Shown here piece by piece: positions 27,188 to 35,580 of a stretch of DNA of 64,000 nucleotides; position 1 is the first letter of the stretch; each line of letters opens with the position of its first letter. Position numbers and translations under genes: made by a program. The notes below the pieces were generated by a model. The model saw only the letters and a program-made list of their open reading frames with translations. It had not been told where the DNA came from and searched no databases. This stretch comes from a bacterium (GTDB lineage Bacteria; Fibrobacterota; Fibrobacteria; UBA11236): contig OMJM01000044.1 of assembly GCA_900299345.1 (NCBI GenBank), forward strand, positions 80,740 to 144,739, given 5' to 3'.

Positions 27188-27228
27188 TTCTACTTGCATC
27201 GTATTACGAGAATGTGTTGCTCTCTCAA

Positions 27229-27505
27229 CTAATTCTGCGAGAAATTTGATTCGGATAGAATCGCGCCGCCATGGTCAGTGATGATTTTTCGTGAGAGGGA
27301 GAGGTCCGGCCCTGTTCCGGCCTGCTCTTCCTTGGTTATGAAGAAAGGTTCGAAGATTTTATCGAGATGATGCTCGGGAATCCCCCGGCGTTGTCTTCAA
27401 ACAGGATGTCCAGAAAACCGACCGACGTTTTTCCGGCAGAGATGCGGATGTACTTCTTCCCCTCCCGATCCGTATTCGAAGCATGCATCTTTATTTTCGA
27501 TCATA
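27229..27505 (-). pseudogene. decayed histidine-kinase ATPase-domain fragment
   Basis: On the minus strand, with at least two frame changes, one can read KDACFEYGSGG, then KYIRISAG and LFEDNAGG, then KIFEPFFITKEEQAGTG followed by DLSLSRKIITDHGGAI, and a stop at 27229-27231. These match in order the ATPase domain of the kinase at 20298 (FEDNAGG, QIFEPFFTTKEGQMGTG, LSLSRNIIVDHGG). The G2-box GLGLS has become GPDLS. No HisKA or PAS part is left, so it is a truncated, frameshifted remnant of a paralogue. It explains most of the otherwise empty stretch 27188-27523. Confidence 0.75.
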
Positions 27506-27523
27506 CGCTATGGGGCTGTTTTC

Positions 27524-28294
27524 TCATTTTTTGGCATATGCCAGAACGGGCCTACCGTTTTCAAAGCGTGTAAAGATCGCGAATCTTTTTTCCATTTTCA
27601 GTGCGCGCGAAAACAAATAACGCGTCTCAATACTGTTGTGGCGGGAGAGTAGTTTTTCGAACTGATCCAGTTCCATGCGAAGCTCGTTGGCGATCGAAAT
27701 CAAAGGTTCTTGAATGTGATGTGCGCGGATCTTATCGAAAATGTTTGCCACAGTTTTCTTGAGATGGTCTTCGAGGATATTCAGATCTTCGGTCGCGAAG
27801 GTTTCCAGGGCAATCTCGCTGAGAAGCGACTGCGCGTGCGGGTCGCACAGAAACGCCTCGAGGCGGAGGATATGGGGAAAGATCCGGTTTTCCTCCTCGC
27901 GCATGTGGGCGAGGAACACCTTTTTGAAGGAGAGGAACGCCCGGTGGACATGTTGCAGCCAGAAAGCATCCGGATAAATGGGAAGCCCTTCTCTTTCGAG
28001 CAGGTGGAGGATGTTGCTCAGGTGTTTTGTCCGAAATTCCCGATGCTGCGCCGTTAGATGATCCATGATGAGGTAGAGCGGTTCCTTGGCCCAATCTGAA
28101 TCTTCAGGCGGAACCGGCAAATCTTGTACCTGACGTATCCAGGACGCGGTGTCAAGACCAGATATCCGGCAAAACTCTTCCAAAGGAAGGTCCAATTGAT
28201 GCCAGAATTTCAATCCAGAGGCGTTGAGCAACCCGACAGCGGCGGGCCGTATCCTCAGCAGGTGAGATAGGGGGATTTTTTCCGTTAATTCCAT
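27524..28294 (-). CDS. hemerythrin-domain protein, RIC/ScdA-like without the cysteine motif
   Basis: 256 residues. An N-terminal part of about 65 residues resembles the DUF542 domain of iron-sulfur repair proteins but lacks its conserved Cys pair. A hemerythrin-type four-helix region follows, with candidate di-iron ligands in DHLTAQHREF, LAHMREEENRIFPHI, LEDHLKKT and KIRAHH. RIC proteins repair iron-sulfur clusters damaged by NO. A similar NO or O2 role is inferred from family and from the sigma-54-like promoter shared with nnrS and nos. No ribosome site precedes the ATG, consistent with a leaderless transcript. Confidence 0.75.
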   Translation of the reverse strand: MELTEKIPLSHLLRIRPAAVGLLNASGLKFWHQLDLPLEEFCRISGLDTASWIRQVQDLPVPPEDSDWAKEPLYLIMDHLTAQHREFRTKHLSNILHLLEREGLPIYPDAFWLQHVHRAFLSFKKVFLAHMREEENRIFPHILRLEAFLCDPHAQSLLSEIALETFATEDLNILEDHLKKTVANIFDKIRAHHIQEPLISIANELRMELDQFEKLLSRHNSIETRYLFSRALKMEKRFAIFTRFENGRPVLAYAKK

Positions 28295-28306
28295 GTCATG
28301 TGTTTA

Positions 28307-28322
28307 TGCAAGATCCGTGCCG
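28307..28322 (-). promoter_or_regulatory. sigma-54-like promoter of the hemerythrin gene
   Basis: Minus-strand CGGCACGGATCTTGCA matches the extended consensus TGGCACG-N4-TTGCA except for the first base. The expected transcription start (about 28296) is two bases before the ATG at 28294, which again predicts a leaderless mRNA. Confidence 0.5.
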
Positions 28323-28535
28323 TACTGGATGCCCTTAAGACACCGCTCATTCGAACCCACTCTCCGTTGAGGAAGGCTGTTGCTCGCTTTCTGACAAAGT
28401 CTTTTGCAAGAGTGGCAAAAAAAGGTGTCTCGACATTGCCTGTTTTCGGGTTTCTTCCTCATGTCAGCAAGGGGAGGGACGGTATGGGTTTTGCTCCGGA
28501 ATACCATCATTCAGTCCACTTGCAAGGGAGGTCAA

Positions 28536-29591
28536 TTGGTCAGGATTAATATCACGGGATTGCTGGGAGATGAATCCGAATATCTTCTGAACCATGCATG
28601 TCGGACTTTCCCAAAGGAAAAACTCCACGTTCCTGGACCCGATTTCGTGGACCGGATTTTTTGTCAGTCAGACCGTCCCAATCCGGTGCTGAGGAGTCTG
28701 CAGTCCCTTTTCAATCATGGTCGATTGGGGGGTACGGGTTACCTTTCGATTCTTCCCGTAGATCAAGGCATCGAACACTCGGCGGGTGCCTCCTTTGCTC
28801 CCAATCCCGCTTATTTCGACCCGGAAAATCTGGCGCGACTTGCCATGGATGGCGGCTGCAACGCCTTCGCCTCAACATTGGGTGCGATGGGGATCGTGGC
28901 AAGGAAGTATGCCCACAAGATCCCCTTCATCGTAAAGCTCAATCACAACGAGCTATTGAGCTATCCAAATCGCAGCGATCAAATTTTTTTCGGTCAAGTG
29001 CGTCAGGCATGGGACTTGGGCGCAGCCGCTGTCGGTGCTACGGTTTATTTCGGTTCTCCTGAAAGTTCCCGACAGATTCATGAAGTTTCCCATGCGTTCC
29101 GAGAAGCGCACCAGCTTGGAATGGCGACGGTATTGTGGGCCTACCTGCGCAATCCGGCTTTCAAAACCTCGGAGACCGATTATCATCTCTCCGCCGACCT
29201 CACGGGACAGGCCAATCATCTGGCCGTGACGCTTGAAGCCGACATTGTCAAGCAAAAACAGGCGGAGAACAACGGTGGTTACCTAGCTCTGCAACATGGA
29301 AAGACCAGCCCCAAGGTCTACGAAGAACTGACTTCCTCCCACCCCGTCGATCTAGTTCGTTACCAGGTTCTCTCCAGTTATTCGGGCCGGATAGGACTGA
29401 TCAACTCCGGCGGCGCTTCGGGTCATGATGATTTGCGCCAAGCGGTTCGAACGGCGGTTATCAATAAACGCGCCGGTGGCATGGGAATGATTTCCGGGCG
29501 GAAGGCTTTTCAAAAGTCTTTCAAGGAAGGAGTCGACTTGTTGAATGCCATTCAGGATGTGTATCTGGATAAGACCGTCACCTTGGCCTAA
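28536..29591 (+). CDS. fbaB: class I fructose-bisphosphate aldolase, FbaB/DhnA type
   Basis: 351 residues, closely resembling Escherichia coli FbaB along its whole length: [23 protein letters not shown] segment, [33 protein letters not shown] and INKRAGGMG. It cleaves fructose 1,6-bisphosphate by a Schiff-base mechanism in glycolysis or gluconeogenesis. The active lysine is probably in KLNHNE or DIVKQK. The start is a TTG at 28536: alignment with FbaB begins there and AGGGAGG stands four bases before. Upstream in-frame ATG codons lack such support. Single gene before the tRNA. Confidence 0.92.
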   Translation: MVRINITGLLGDESEYLLNHACRTFPKEKLHVPGPDFVDRIFCQSDRPNPVLRSLQSLFNHGRLGGTGYLSILPVDQGIEHSAGASFAPNPAYFDPENLARLAMDGGCNAFASTLGAMGIVARKYAHKIPFIVKLNHNELLSYPNRSDQIFFGQVRQAWDLGAAAVGATVYFGSPESSRQIHEVSHAFREAHQLGMATVLWAYLRNPAFKTSETDYHLSADLTGQANHLAVTLEADIVKQKQAENNGGYLALQHGKTSPKVYEELTSSHPVDLVRYQVLSSYSGRIGLINSGGASGHDDLRQAVRTAVINKRAGGMGMISGRKAFQKSFKEGVDLLNAIQDVYLDKTVTLA

Positions 29592-29713
29592 TCGGTATGT
29601 CGGTGCAGTTCAAAGCTTTCCAGTTCATCTTTTTGAATTGTGATTATGCATGACGTGACACTTATATGTGTTTTCCGTGTGTTCTACGGGATAGAAACAA
29701 TGGCAAGGCAGGT

Positions 29714-29790
29714 TGGTGCACTCTGAGGGACTCGAACCCCCAACCCAGAGCTTCGAAGGCTCGTACTCTATCCAGTTGAGCTAAGAGTGC
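29714..29790 (-). tRNA. tRNA-Arg (anticodon TCG), CCA encoded
   Basis: Reading the minus strand from 29790: acceptor GCACTCT pairs with AGAGTGC, D-arm GCTC/GAGT, anticodon loop CTTCGAA with TCG at positions 34-36, T-arm with TTCGAGT loop, and a genome-encoded CCA. The outermost anticodon-stem pair is a C-T mismatch. The last 16 bases (29714-29729) recur at 1815-1830, suggesting use of this gene as an integration site. Confidence 0.95.
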
Positions 29791-29804
29791 ATGGGGGAGG
29801 AAAA

Positions 29805-30908
29805 CTAATTCCCCCGCTGCAACCCCGGAAACAGGCCGATGCTGGGAATTCCGCGATAATATTTCTGTAAACGAATCAGTGTACCGGTGGAATCGTAGAA
29901 TCGGCGATCACCGTGCAGTTCCCCGTTCACGTATTCCGCGGATTCACGCAATTTGCCTTGACTATCCCACATTTTCCACATGCCGGATTTTTTCCCATCG
30001 AGGAAGATTCCTTCCGCCTGCAGTTTTCCATTCGCGTGCCATCGTTTCAATGCCAGCGGTTTTCCATTCTTGAAGGATTTGATTTCCAAAACGCGGCCCG
30101 TTGAATCGTAGCGGGTCTTGGTTCCCGTACCGAGGCGGAAAAATCCGCGCTCGATGACACGTCCCGTGCTGTCCCAAGCCAGGGAGCTGTCATCTGGCAA
30201 TCCGTGGTGAAAAGAGCGATGTGCCGCGGGAAGTGCGTTGGGGTGGAATTGCTGCCACAGTGAATCCTGTTCTCCGATGCTGTCGTAGAATCCGCGAGTC
30301 AACGTCTTGCCGTCCGGATCTTTTTCAACGTAAGGCCCGACATGTTTCCCGTTCCGGCAGGCGTAATCTTCCTTCAACGAATCATTGCCGTAAAAACTTC
30401 GAAAGTGGCCTGAGGCGTTGGACTCGAAACACGAGTTGCGCAAGATCTCCGTGCCCGCGGGATTCCATTCGATCCACTCACCGGTTTGTTGGCCGTTCGC
30501 GTAGGTGCCGCGTCGACGCGGGTTGGAGTTTTCCCAGAACTCCGTCCACAAACCTTCTTTCTGGCCGTGGAGGAAGGCGCCCTTCGCCGCCACGGTATAG
30601 GCGTTGTAGTAATACTCCCACTTGCCTTCGGAATTCCCCGTCGTGTAATTCCCGCGCGCCTTGAGATCGCCGTTGGGCCAGAAGTCCTTGAATTCACCGT
30701 CGACATCGCCGTTGCGGAAATGGGTTTCAGTTTCGATCTTGCCGTTGGCGAAGTACGCGATTTCACGGCGGAGATGCAGCGAATCCTTCGGGCCGAACCA
30801 TCCGTACTCGCGGACGAGCTTGGGTTTGTTTTCGAGGTAGGTTTCGACGGTTTCCCTGCGGCCGCACGCGGCAAGCAGGAGCGACCCGATCAGAACAAGC
30901 GCACGCAC
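29805..30908 (-). CDS. YwqK-type MORN-repeat lipoprotein
   Basis: 367 residues with lipobox LLLAACG and about ten repeats of the MORN_2/YwqK type (FANGKIETETHFRNGDVDG, WPNGDLKARGNY, WHANGKLQAEGIFLDGKKSG). These repeats form beta-hairpin stacks; in toxin-antitoxin databases YwqK is called an antitoxin, but secreted lipoprotein forms like this one are common in Bacteroidota with unknown function. The gene starts within the last 19 bases of the FAD oxidoreductase gene, so it may be co-transcribed with it. It is probably anchored to the outer membrane. Confidence 0.75.
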   Translation of the reverse strand: MRALVLIGSLLLAACGRRETVETYLENKPKLVREYGWFGPKDSLHLRREIAYFANGKIETETHFRNGDVDGEFKDFWPNGDLKARGNYTTGNSEGKWEYYYNAYTVAAKGAFLHGQKEGLWTEFWENSNPRRRGTYANGQQTGEWIEWNPAGTEILRNSCFESNASGHFRSFYGNDSLKEDYACRNGKHVGPYVEKDPDGKTLTRGFYDSIGEQDSLWQQFHPNALPAAHRSFHHGLPDDSSLAWDSTGRVIERGFFRLGTGTKTRYDSTGRVLEIKSFKNGKPLALKRWHANGKLQAEGIFLDGKKSGMWKMWDSQGKLRESAEYVNGELHGDRRFYDSTGTLIRLQKYYRGIPSIGLFPGLQRGN

Positions 30909-32221
30909 TTTTGATACAGATCCTTGAGCCGTGAGCCCGGATCGTACTTGGCTTTGAGGCGGTGGTAGGTGTCCCCATTGTAGCGTCTCCAGAATTCCTC
31001 TTCGCCGAGGAAGGTGGAGGAATACAGCATCTTCACACCACCGAGTTCAAAACACTTCGCATCCAGGATGCGCGTGTAGTGCTGATCTTCCCTGCCTACG
31101 GGGCGTTTCACCTTGCAGTAGCAACCGAGATTGAAATACAGCGTCTCGGGGCGAATCGGGTACAGGGACGGAGCGCGCGGCGTGCGGATGGCCACGGCAA
31201 GCCACGGGACTCCGTCAAGATCAACGTTGTCGAGCGCAAAGCGGAGCATTTCTCCGGCGCGATCCCAAGGCACTTCCCAATCCTGGATCAGAAAGTCGCG
31301 TCCATCATCGCCCTTCCACGGCAGACTGTTTTCAAAATCCATGAACCGCTTGTAGAATCCTGAATGACGCATCGAAGAAGGCGCATATCGGCGGAGCAGG
31401 CGATAGGGAAGGCTTTCGGGAAGATTCCAGAACCATTCCGGATCGTAGCGGAAGAGATAATCCTTGGCCGTCAGGTACACGTCCGGTTTTTCCGCCAGCA
31501 GTTTGTAGAAGACGTTTTTCCGCAGGATGTCATCCACGTGCGGCACTTGCTCCACGTAGCGTGCCACGGTGAGCATCAACCGGTCGGGGTCGTACATGAG
31601 GGCTTCGACGAAATCCACATCCGACTGTTCCGTGGCCGCGCGCATGGCGTCCAGAAATGCCTCGGGATTGCGGTGGGTTGTGGTGCGCAGATGCACGAAC
31701 GGCATGGCGCGCATGAGCCGGATCTTCGCGCGAAGCACATAACCCAGCGAGCCGTAGGAGTTGCCGAGGGCGCGGAACAAATCCGCGTGCTCATTATCCG
31801 CGGTGCAGGTGACGATGCGGCCATCGCCGAGCAACACTTCAGCTTCGACGAGGCTGTCGTGTACGAAGCCGTGGAGATGACAATTCGATTCGATGCCGAT
31901 GCCCACGGTCGCGCCCCCCAGCGTGATATGCTTGAGTTCCGGAGTGATGAGGGGGGCAAAGCCCCGCGGCAAGGTGGTGTCCGCAATGGACTCGAACGTG
32001 GCCAGTCCTTCCACGTCGAGAATGCGATTGGCGGTATCCAGATTCAGGACGTGATTGAATCCGCTCAGATCGAGCGAACGGCTACGCTTCTGGCGCGGCG
32101 CGTAGCGAAACAGATTGGAGGAGGTGCGTTTGCGCAGGGAGAATTGACCGCCAAGCGCCGCGATGCCTGCCAGCAACGCGGCTTTGCGCTTCTCGTATTC
32201 GACCGGATTGGAAAGGGACAT
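30890..32221 (-). CDS. FAD-linked oxidoreductase paired with a fatty-acid methyltransferase
   Basis: 443 residues with a PCMH-type FAD domain (VLNLDTANRILDVEGLATFESIADTTL split over 70-100, then ITLGGATVGIGIESNCHLHGFVHDSL) and a DHCR24-like C-terminal half. It begins one base after the stop of a cyclopropane-synthase-type gene. In actinobacteria such a pair (BfaB/BfaA, also TmsB/TmsA) methylates oleoyl chains and reduces the methylene group to give 10-methyl fatty acids. The same reaction here is inferred from gene order and family, not shown. Other FAD-linked lipid reductions are possible. Confidence 0.75.
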   Translation of the reverse strand: MSLSNPVEYEKRKAALLAGIAALGGQFSLRKRTSSNLFRYAPRQKRSRSLDLSGFNHVLNLDTANRILDVEGLATFESIADTTLPRGFAPLITPELKHITLGGATVGIGIESNCHLHGFVHDSLVEAEVLLGDGRIVTCTADNEHADLFRALGNSYGSLGYVLRAKIRLMRAMPFVHLRTTTHRNPEAFLDAMRAATEQSDVDFVEALMYDPDRLMLTVARYVEQVPHVDDILRKNVFYKLLAEKPDVYLTAKDYLFRYDPEWFWNLPESLPYRLLRRYAPSSMRHSGFYKRFMDFENSLPWKGDDGRDFLIQDWEVPWDRAGEMLRFALDNVDLDGVPWLAVAIRTPRAPSLYPIRPETLYFNLGCYCKVKRPVGREDQHYTRILDAKCFELGGVKMLYSSTFLGEEEFWRRYNGDTYHRLKAKYDPGSRLKDLYQKCVRLF

Positions 32222-33376
32222 CTAGCGCACCGAGACGTATCCGCCCGGAACGCCGTATTTGGAAAGAACGATTTGCCAGAGCTGGTTCTTGCGGCCCCGG
32301 AAGGAGCCTGCGCAGTTCAGCAGGTAGTAGGACCACATGCGGTAAAAGCGTTCGCCGTATTTCTCCTTGTGGCGCGGCCAGTTGCGGACGAAATTCTCGT
32401 ACCAAGCCATGAGGGTTTTGTCGTAATCCGGTCCGAAGTTGTGCCAGTCCTCCACCACGAACCGGTGCTCCATCTGGTGGCTCAACTGGCGGATGGAGGG
32501 CAGCACGGCATGGGGGAAGATGTATTTGTCCAGCCAGGGCTCCATGCCGACCACGGAGGCGTTGCCGCCGATGGTGTGCACCAGTGCCATGCCGTCATCC
32601 TTGAGGCTGCGGTGGATGACCTCGAAAAAAGTCCCGTAGTTTTTGTAGCCGATGTGTTCGCACATGCCGATGGACACAACGCGATCATAAAGGCCGGTTG
32701 CATCGCGGTAATCCTTCAGCTGGATGTCCACGGGCAGATTCCTGTTGTACTCCCGGGCATAGGCGACCTGTTCCTCGGAGATGTTCAACGCTGTGACCTC
32801 GCAACCGTATCTCTCTGCCGCGAAATGCGCGAAACCACCCCAGCCGCAACCCAGCTCGAGCACCTTCATGCCTCGCTTCATGCCGAGCTTGCGGCATATC
32901 AGATCCAGTTTTTGTTCCTGCGCCTGGTTCAGGTTCTGCGCGTCTTTCCAGTAGGCGCACGTGTATTGCATGAACGGATCGAGCATGTCCTTGTAAAAGT
33001 CGTTGCCCAGATCGTAGTGCTGCTGGGCGACGGTCTTGGACCAGCGCTTGTTCTGGCGGTTGATGAGTTTCGACTTGATCACGTCCATCACCAGAATCCA
33101 ATTGGTGGGCAGTTCGTGATCCAGGCGCGCGCCGAGAAGGCGACTGAACATCTCATCCATTTGTTCGCAATCCCACCAGCCATCCATGTAGGATTCGCCC
33201 GAACCGAGGCTGCCCTGCGCCATGATGCGCGGGTAGAAGTCGGGATTATGAACCTGAATATCCCACGGACGATCCCCATTGAAACGGATGTCGGCCTTCG
33301 CGAGCCACTCCGTGAGAAAACGTTCGGCGCGTGCCGTACGGGAGGATGTCTGTGAGGATTGAATACCCAAGGTCAT
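32222..33376 (-). CDS. cfa: cyclopropane-fatty-acid-phospholipid synthase family methyltransferase
   Basis: 384 residues, similar to E. coli Cfa over its length. N-terminal lipid-binding part with GSGESYMDGWWDCEQMDE, SAM motif ELGCGWGGFA, active-site segment QYTCAYWKDA (cysteine conserved), and MCEHIGYKNY with the conserved glutamate. It transfers a methyl group from SAM to a cis double bond of membrane lipids, giving a cyclopropane or, with a reductase, a methyl branch. The coupling to the FAD gene downstream raises the second option. An upstream gap of 65 bases may hold its promoter. Confidence 0.92.
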   Translation of the reverse strand: MTLGIQSSQTSSRTARAERFLTEWLAKADIRFNGDRPWDIQVHNPDFYPRIMAQGSLGSGESYMDGWWDCEQMDEMFSRLLGARLDHELPTNWILVMDVIKSKLINRQNKRWSKTVAQQHYDLGNDFYKDMLDPFMQYTCAYWKDAQNLNQAQEQKLDLICRKLGMKRGMKVLELGCGWGGFAHFAAERYGCEVTALNISEEQVAYAREYNRNLPVDIQLKDYRDATGLYDRVVSIGMCEHIGYKNYGTFFEVIHRSLKDDGMALVHTIGGNASVVGMEPWLDKYIFPHAVLPSIRQLSHQMEHRFVVEDWHNFGPDYDKTLMAWYENFVRNWPRHKEKYGERFYRMWSYYLLNCAGSFRGRKNQLWQIVLSKYGVPGGYVSVR

Positions 33377-33441
33377 TGATGCAAACCTTCAGTCAGATTT
33401 CAAATTAAATAAATCGGGACTCCGATTTTGCCAAGTAAGGC

Positions 33442-34890
33442 TCAGGATTTGTTCGAAAATTTCAATCCTAGCAAGGGGATTTCCACCCAGTCCGGACGGT
33501 TGTTCAGTTCGTAGTGAAGCTCGTAGGCCGTTTTCTCCAACACATAAAGATCGAGCAGGTCGTCTCGTACGGAGGGGGTCTGCGGCAACAGCCGGGAATC
33601 GGAAAAGATTTCGAAATAGCTTTCCAGAAAAAGCCGGGTCATCGTCGTTGCCAGTGCCGGAGCTTTGGCCACATGGCTGGCGTAATGGAAGGAGCGCAAC
33701 ATGCCCGCGGTATCTCGAAGCGGGGAATATTTGCGGCGTCGTTCTTCCAAGATCCGCGTCGGCTCGCCTTCGAAGTCGAGAAACCAGAAATTGTGACCGC
33801 TGTGCAAAATCTGTCCGAGATGGAGATCGCCATGCACACGGATCTTTTGTCCCAACGCATCTTTTGATAAAGCGGTTTCGAGTTCTATCAGCCGTGCCAA
33901 TGCGGATTCGACAATGTCGGCTGCCTCAGGATGTCGACCTTTGATTTGCTCCAGGGAATCGTTCAAAATCTTTTCCGTACTTGTGCGAATTGCCGTGATA
34001 TCATCCGGCAACAACGGCTCGGGCGCAAAAGCCGAATCGTCGTGACACGATCCCAATACCAGATGCAAACCCGCGGTGCGTTTGCCCAGCAACTTGACCC
34101 AGTCAGCGAGATGGCCAGGGAAAGGAACCGTCTCCATCTCGAGGTTTCCTGCGATGCGTGCCAATGGCGACATGCGTTCGAGCACGTACTCCCAGGCGTT
34201 TTCCCGTGCATCGATTCTTGCCTGTGCCACAGCGACGACCACAGGAGTTGATGACGCAGGTTGCCACGCCACGTTTCCCAGAAACGACGGGATGCTGGGA
34301 TAACCGGCCCGTTCCAGAAACGCCAGCATTTCCGGTTCCGGATTGATTCCATCCTCGATCCGGCGGTACAGTTTCAGAAAATGGCCCGAAGAGAACATCA
34401 TCGAAGTATTGCTCTGTTCGCCTCTTATCAGTTCCGAAGAAGTTTCCGGTCCCATGTTTTTCTTCAATGCTTCTCTCAGCAACGCCACGCGATAATCCGC
34501 GGTTTCCGTGGCATCGACGATCCAAGTTGCGTTGTGATCGTTCAGGAGCCGGCAGAGAATTTTGTCACGGGGGAAATCTTCTTTCAACCCGGATATCTCC
34601 ACCAATGGAAGAACATATCGTTCCGTATTGCCGTCGTTGAGCACGACCTTAACCACGGTGAAGTTTGCCTTGTCGCCGCTTGTTGTTGGGAAACGTTCCC
34701 ATGTATCAAAGGATGCTTTCGCGATCTGTTTCGCTTTGGAGCGGTACCAACGCTGGCGGATGAGATAATCCGGCAGTATTTCCCGTTCCAGCCGCGAACA
34801 TGTGGCGTCCTGCGTCAGCGCCTCCTCCAGTGAAGCTGCAATGACAGCCGGGAATTGCGCTACATTTTCCGAAACCACGGAGTTGCTCAC
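33442..34890 (-). CDS. maltokinase-like aminoglycoside-phosphotransferase-fold kinase
   Basis: 482 residues. Kinase core with VHGDLHLGQ (catalytic Asp) and LDFEGEPTRILEERR (metal-binding Asp), the pattern of maltokinase Mak1/Pep2. The N-terminal cap begins LPDYLIRQRWYRSKAKQI, also typical. Maltokinase makes maltose 1-phosphate, the substrate of GlgE for alpha-glucan. Neither TreS nor GlgE is in the window, so the kinase is an orphan here. The listed start is a GTG only one base from the divergent moaD start; a downstream start is possible, since the first 25 residues are weakly conserved. Confidence 0.82.
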   Translation of the reverse strand: MSNSVVSENVAQFPAVIAASLEEALTQDATCSRLEREILPDYLIRQRWYRSKAKQIAKASFDTWERFPTTSGDKANFTVVKVVLNDGNTERYVLPLVEISGLKEDFPRDKILCRLLNDHNATWIVDATETADYRVALLREALKKNMGPETSSELIRGEQSNTSMMFSSGHFLKLYRRIEDGINPEPEMLAFLERAGYPSIPSFLGNVAWQPASSTPVVVAVAQARIDARENAWEYVLERMSPLARIAGNLEMETVPFPGHLADWVKLLGKRTAGLHLVLGSCHDDSAFAPEPLLPDDITAIRTSTEKILNDSLEQIKGRHPEAADIVESALARLIELETALSKDALGQKIRVHGDLHLGQILHSGHNFWFLDFEGEPTRILEERRRKYSPLRDTAGMLRSFHYASHVAKAPALATTMTRLFLESYFEIFSDSRLLPQTPSVRDDLLDLYVLEKTAYELHYELNNRPDWVEIPLLGLKFSNKS

Positions 34891-34891
34891 G

Positions 34892-35149
34892 GTGCCAAAG
34901 TTAGTCAGAGTCGAAATCCGCTATTACGCGCAGTTGCGGGAAGACTTGCGCCTTTCCAATGAAGAGATCGAACTGGAGCTCCCGGCCACCGAAGAGGACA
35001 TTCTCAACCGCCTCGCACAACTTCATCCCAAACAAGCGGCATTGTTCCTTGCTTCCCGCGCCGCTGTGGAGGATGAGTATCTGCCTCGCGGAACCGTGGT
35101 GCAGGATCTTCGGGCCGTGGATGTGATTCCTCCCGTGAGCGGCGGTTGA
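34892..35149 (+). CDS. moaD: molybdopterin synthase small subunit (MoaD)
   Basis: 85 residues of ubiquitin-like fold ending in the sulfur-carrying Gly-Gly (PPVSGG). As a C-terminal thiocarboxylate it donates sulfur for the dithiolene of molybdopterin, together with MoaE. The GTG start at 34892 puts the first strand (VRVEIRYYAQLRED) at the N-terminus; a longer frame from 34802 would run into the opposing kinase gene. moaE follows two bases later. The molybdoenzyme and FdhD at the right end of the window are possible customers. Confidence 0.88.
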   Translation: MPKLVRVEIRYYAQLREDLRLSNEEIELELPATEEDILNRLAQLHPKQAALFLASRAAVEDEYLPRGTVVQDLRAVDVIPPVSGG

Positions 35150-35151
35150 AG

Positions 35152-35580
35152 ATGGAATCGTTTTTCACGGACAGCCCATTGGATCACGAAACGCTCCGGC
35201 GTTCGGTGGAAGATGATGCCGCGGGCGCGGTGCTGGTGTTCGATGGCACAGTGCGCAACCACAGCGAGGGGCATACGGGCATTGTGGCGCTGGAATATGA
35301 AGTCAAGTTGCCGATGGCGGATAAACTTGTCGCCCGCATTCTGGAAGAGGTCCGGACAGAGATCCCTGTGCTCAAGATCGCGGTGGGGCATCGCATGGGT
35401 CGGGTTTCTCTGCGCGAACCCACGGTGATCATCGCCGTGAGCGCGGCGCATCGTGACGAAGCTTATCGCGCTTCACGGAAAATCATCGATCGTATCAAGC
35501 ACGAGGCGCCGATCTGGAAGCGTGAGATTTTCGCAGATGGTACGTCGGAGTGGAGTCTGGGGTGCACGGCATGCAAGTGA
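35152..35580 (+). CDS. moaE: molybdopterin synthase large subunit (MoaE)
   Basis: 142 residues with MoaE motifs: GAVLVFDGTVRNHSEG, LEYEVKLPMADK, IAVGHRMGRVSL and the catalytic lysine region IKHEAPIWKRE. It inserts two sulfur atoms into precursor Z with MoaD. The ATG at 35152 is chosen over a TTG at 35146. The end overlaps mqnC by ten bases, so moaD-moaE-mqnC form one transcription unit. Confidence 0.92.
   Translation: MESFFTDSPLDHETLRRSVEDDAAGAVLVFDGTVRNHSEGHTGIVALEYEVKLPMADKLVARILEEVRTEIPVLKIAVGHRMGRVSLREPTVIIAVSAAHRDEAYRASRKIIDRIKHEAPIWKREIFADGTSEWSLGCTACK

Noticed and set aside
1780..29713. Integrase, transposase or conjugation gene for the proposed island
   Set aside because: None of the genes in the block shows such domains, so mobility today is not supported; only the flanking repeats remain.
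31364..33355. A 663-codon open frame on the + strand
   Set aside because: It is antisense to the FAD oxidoreductase and cfa genes, both with clear family motifs. It has no recognisable domain and arises from the codon bias of the opposite strand.
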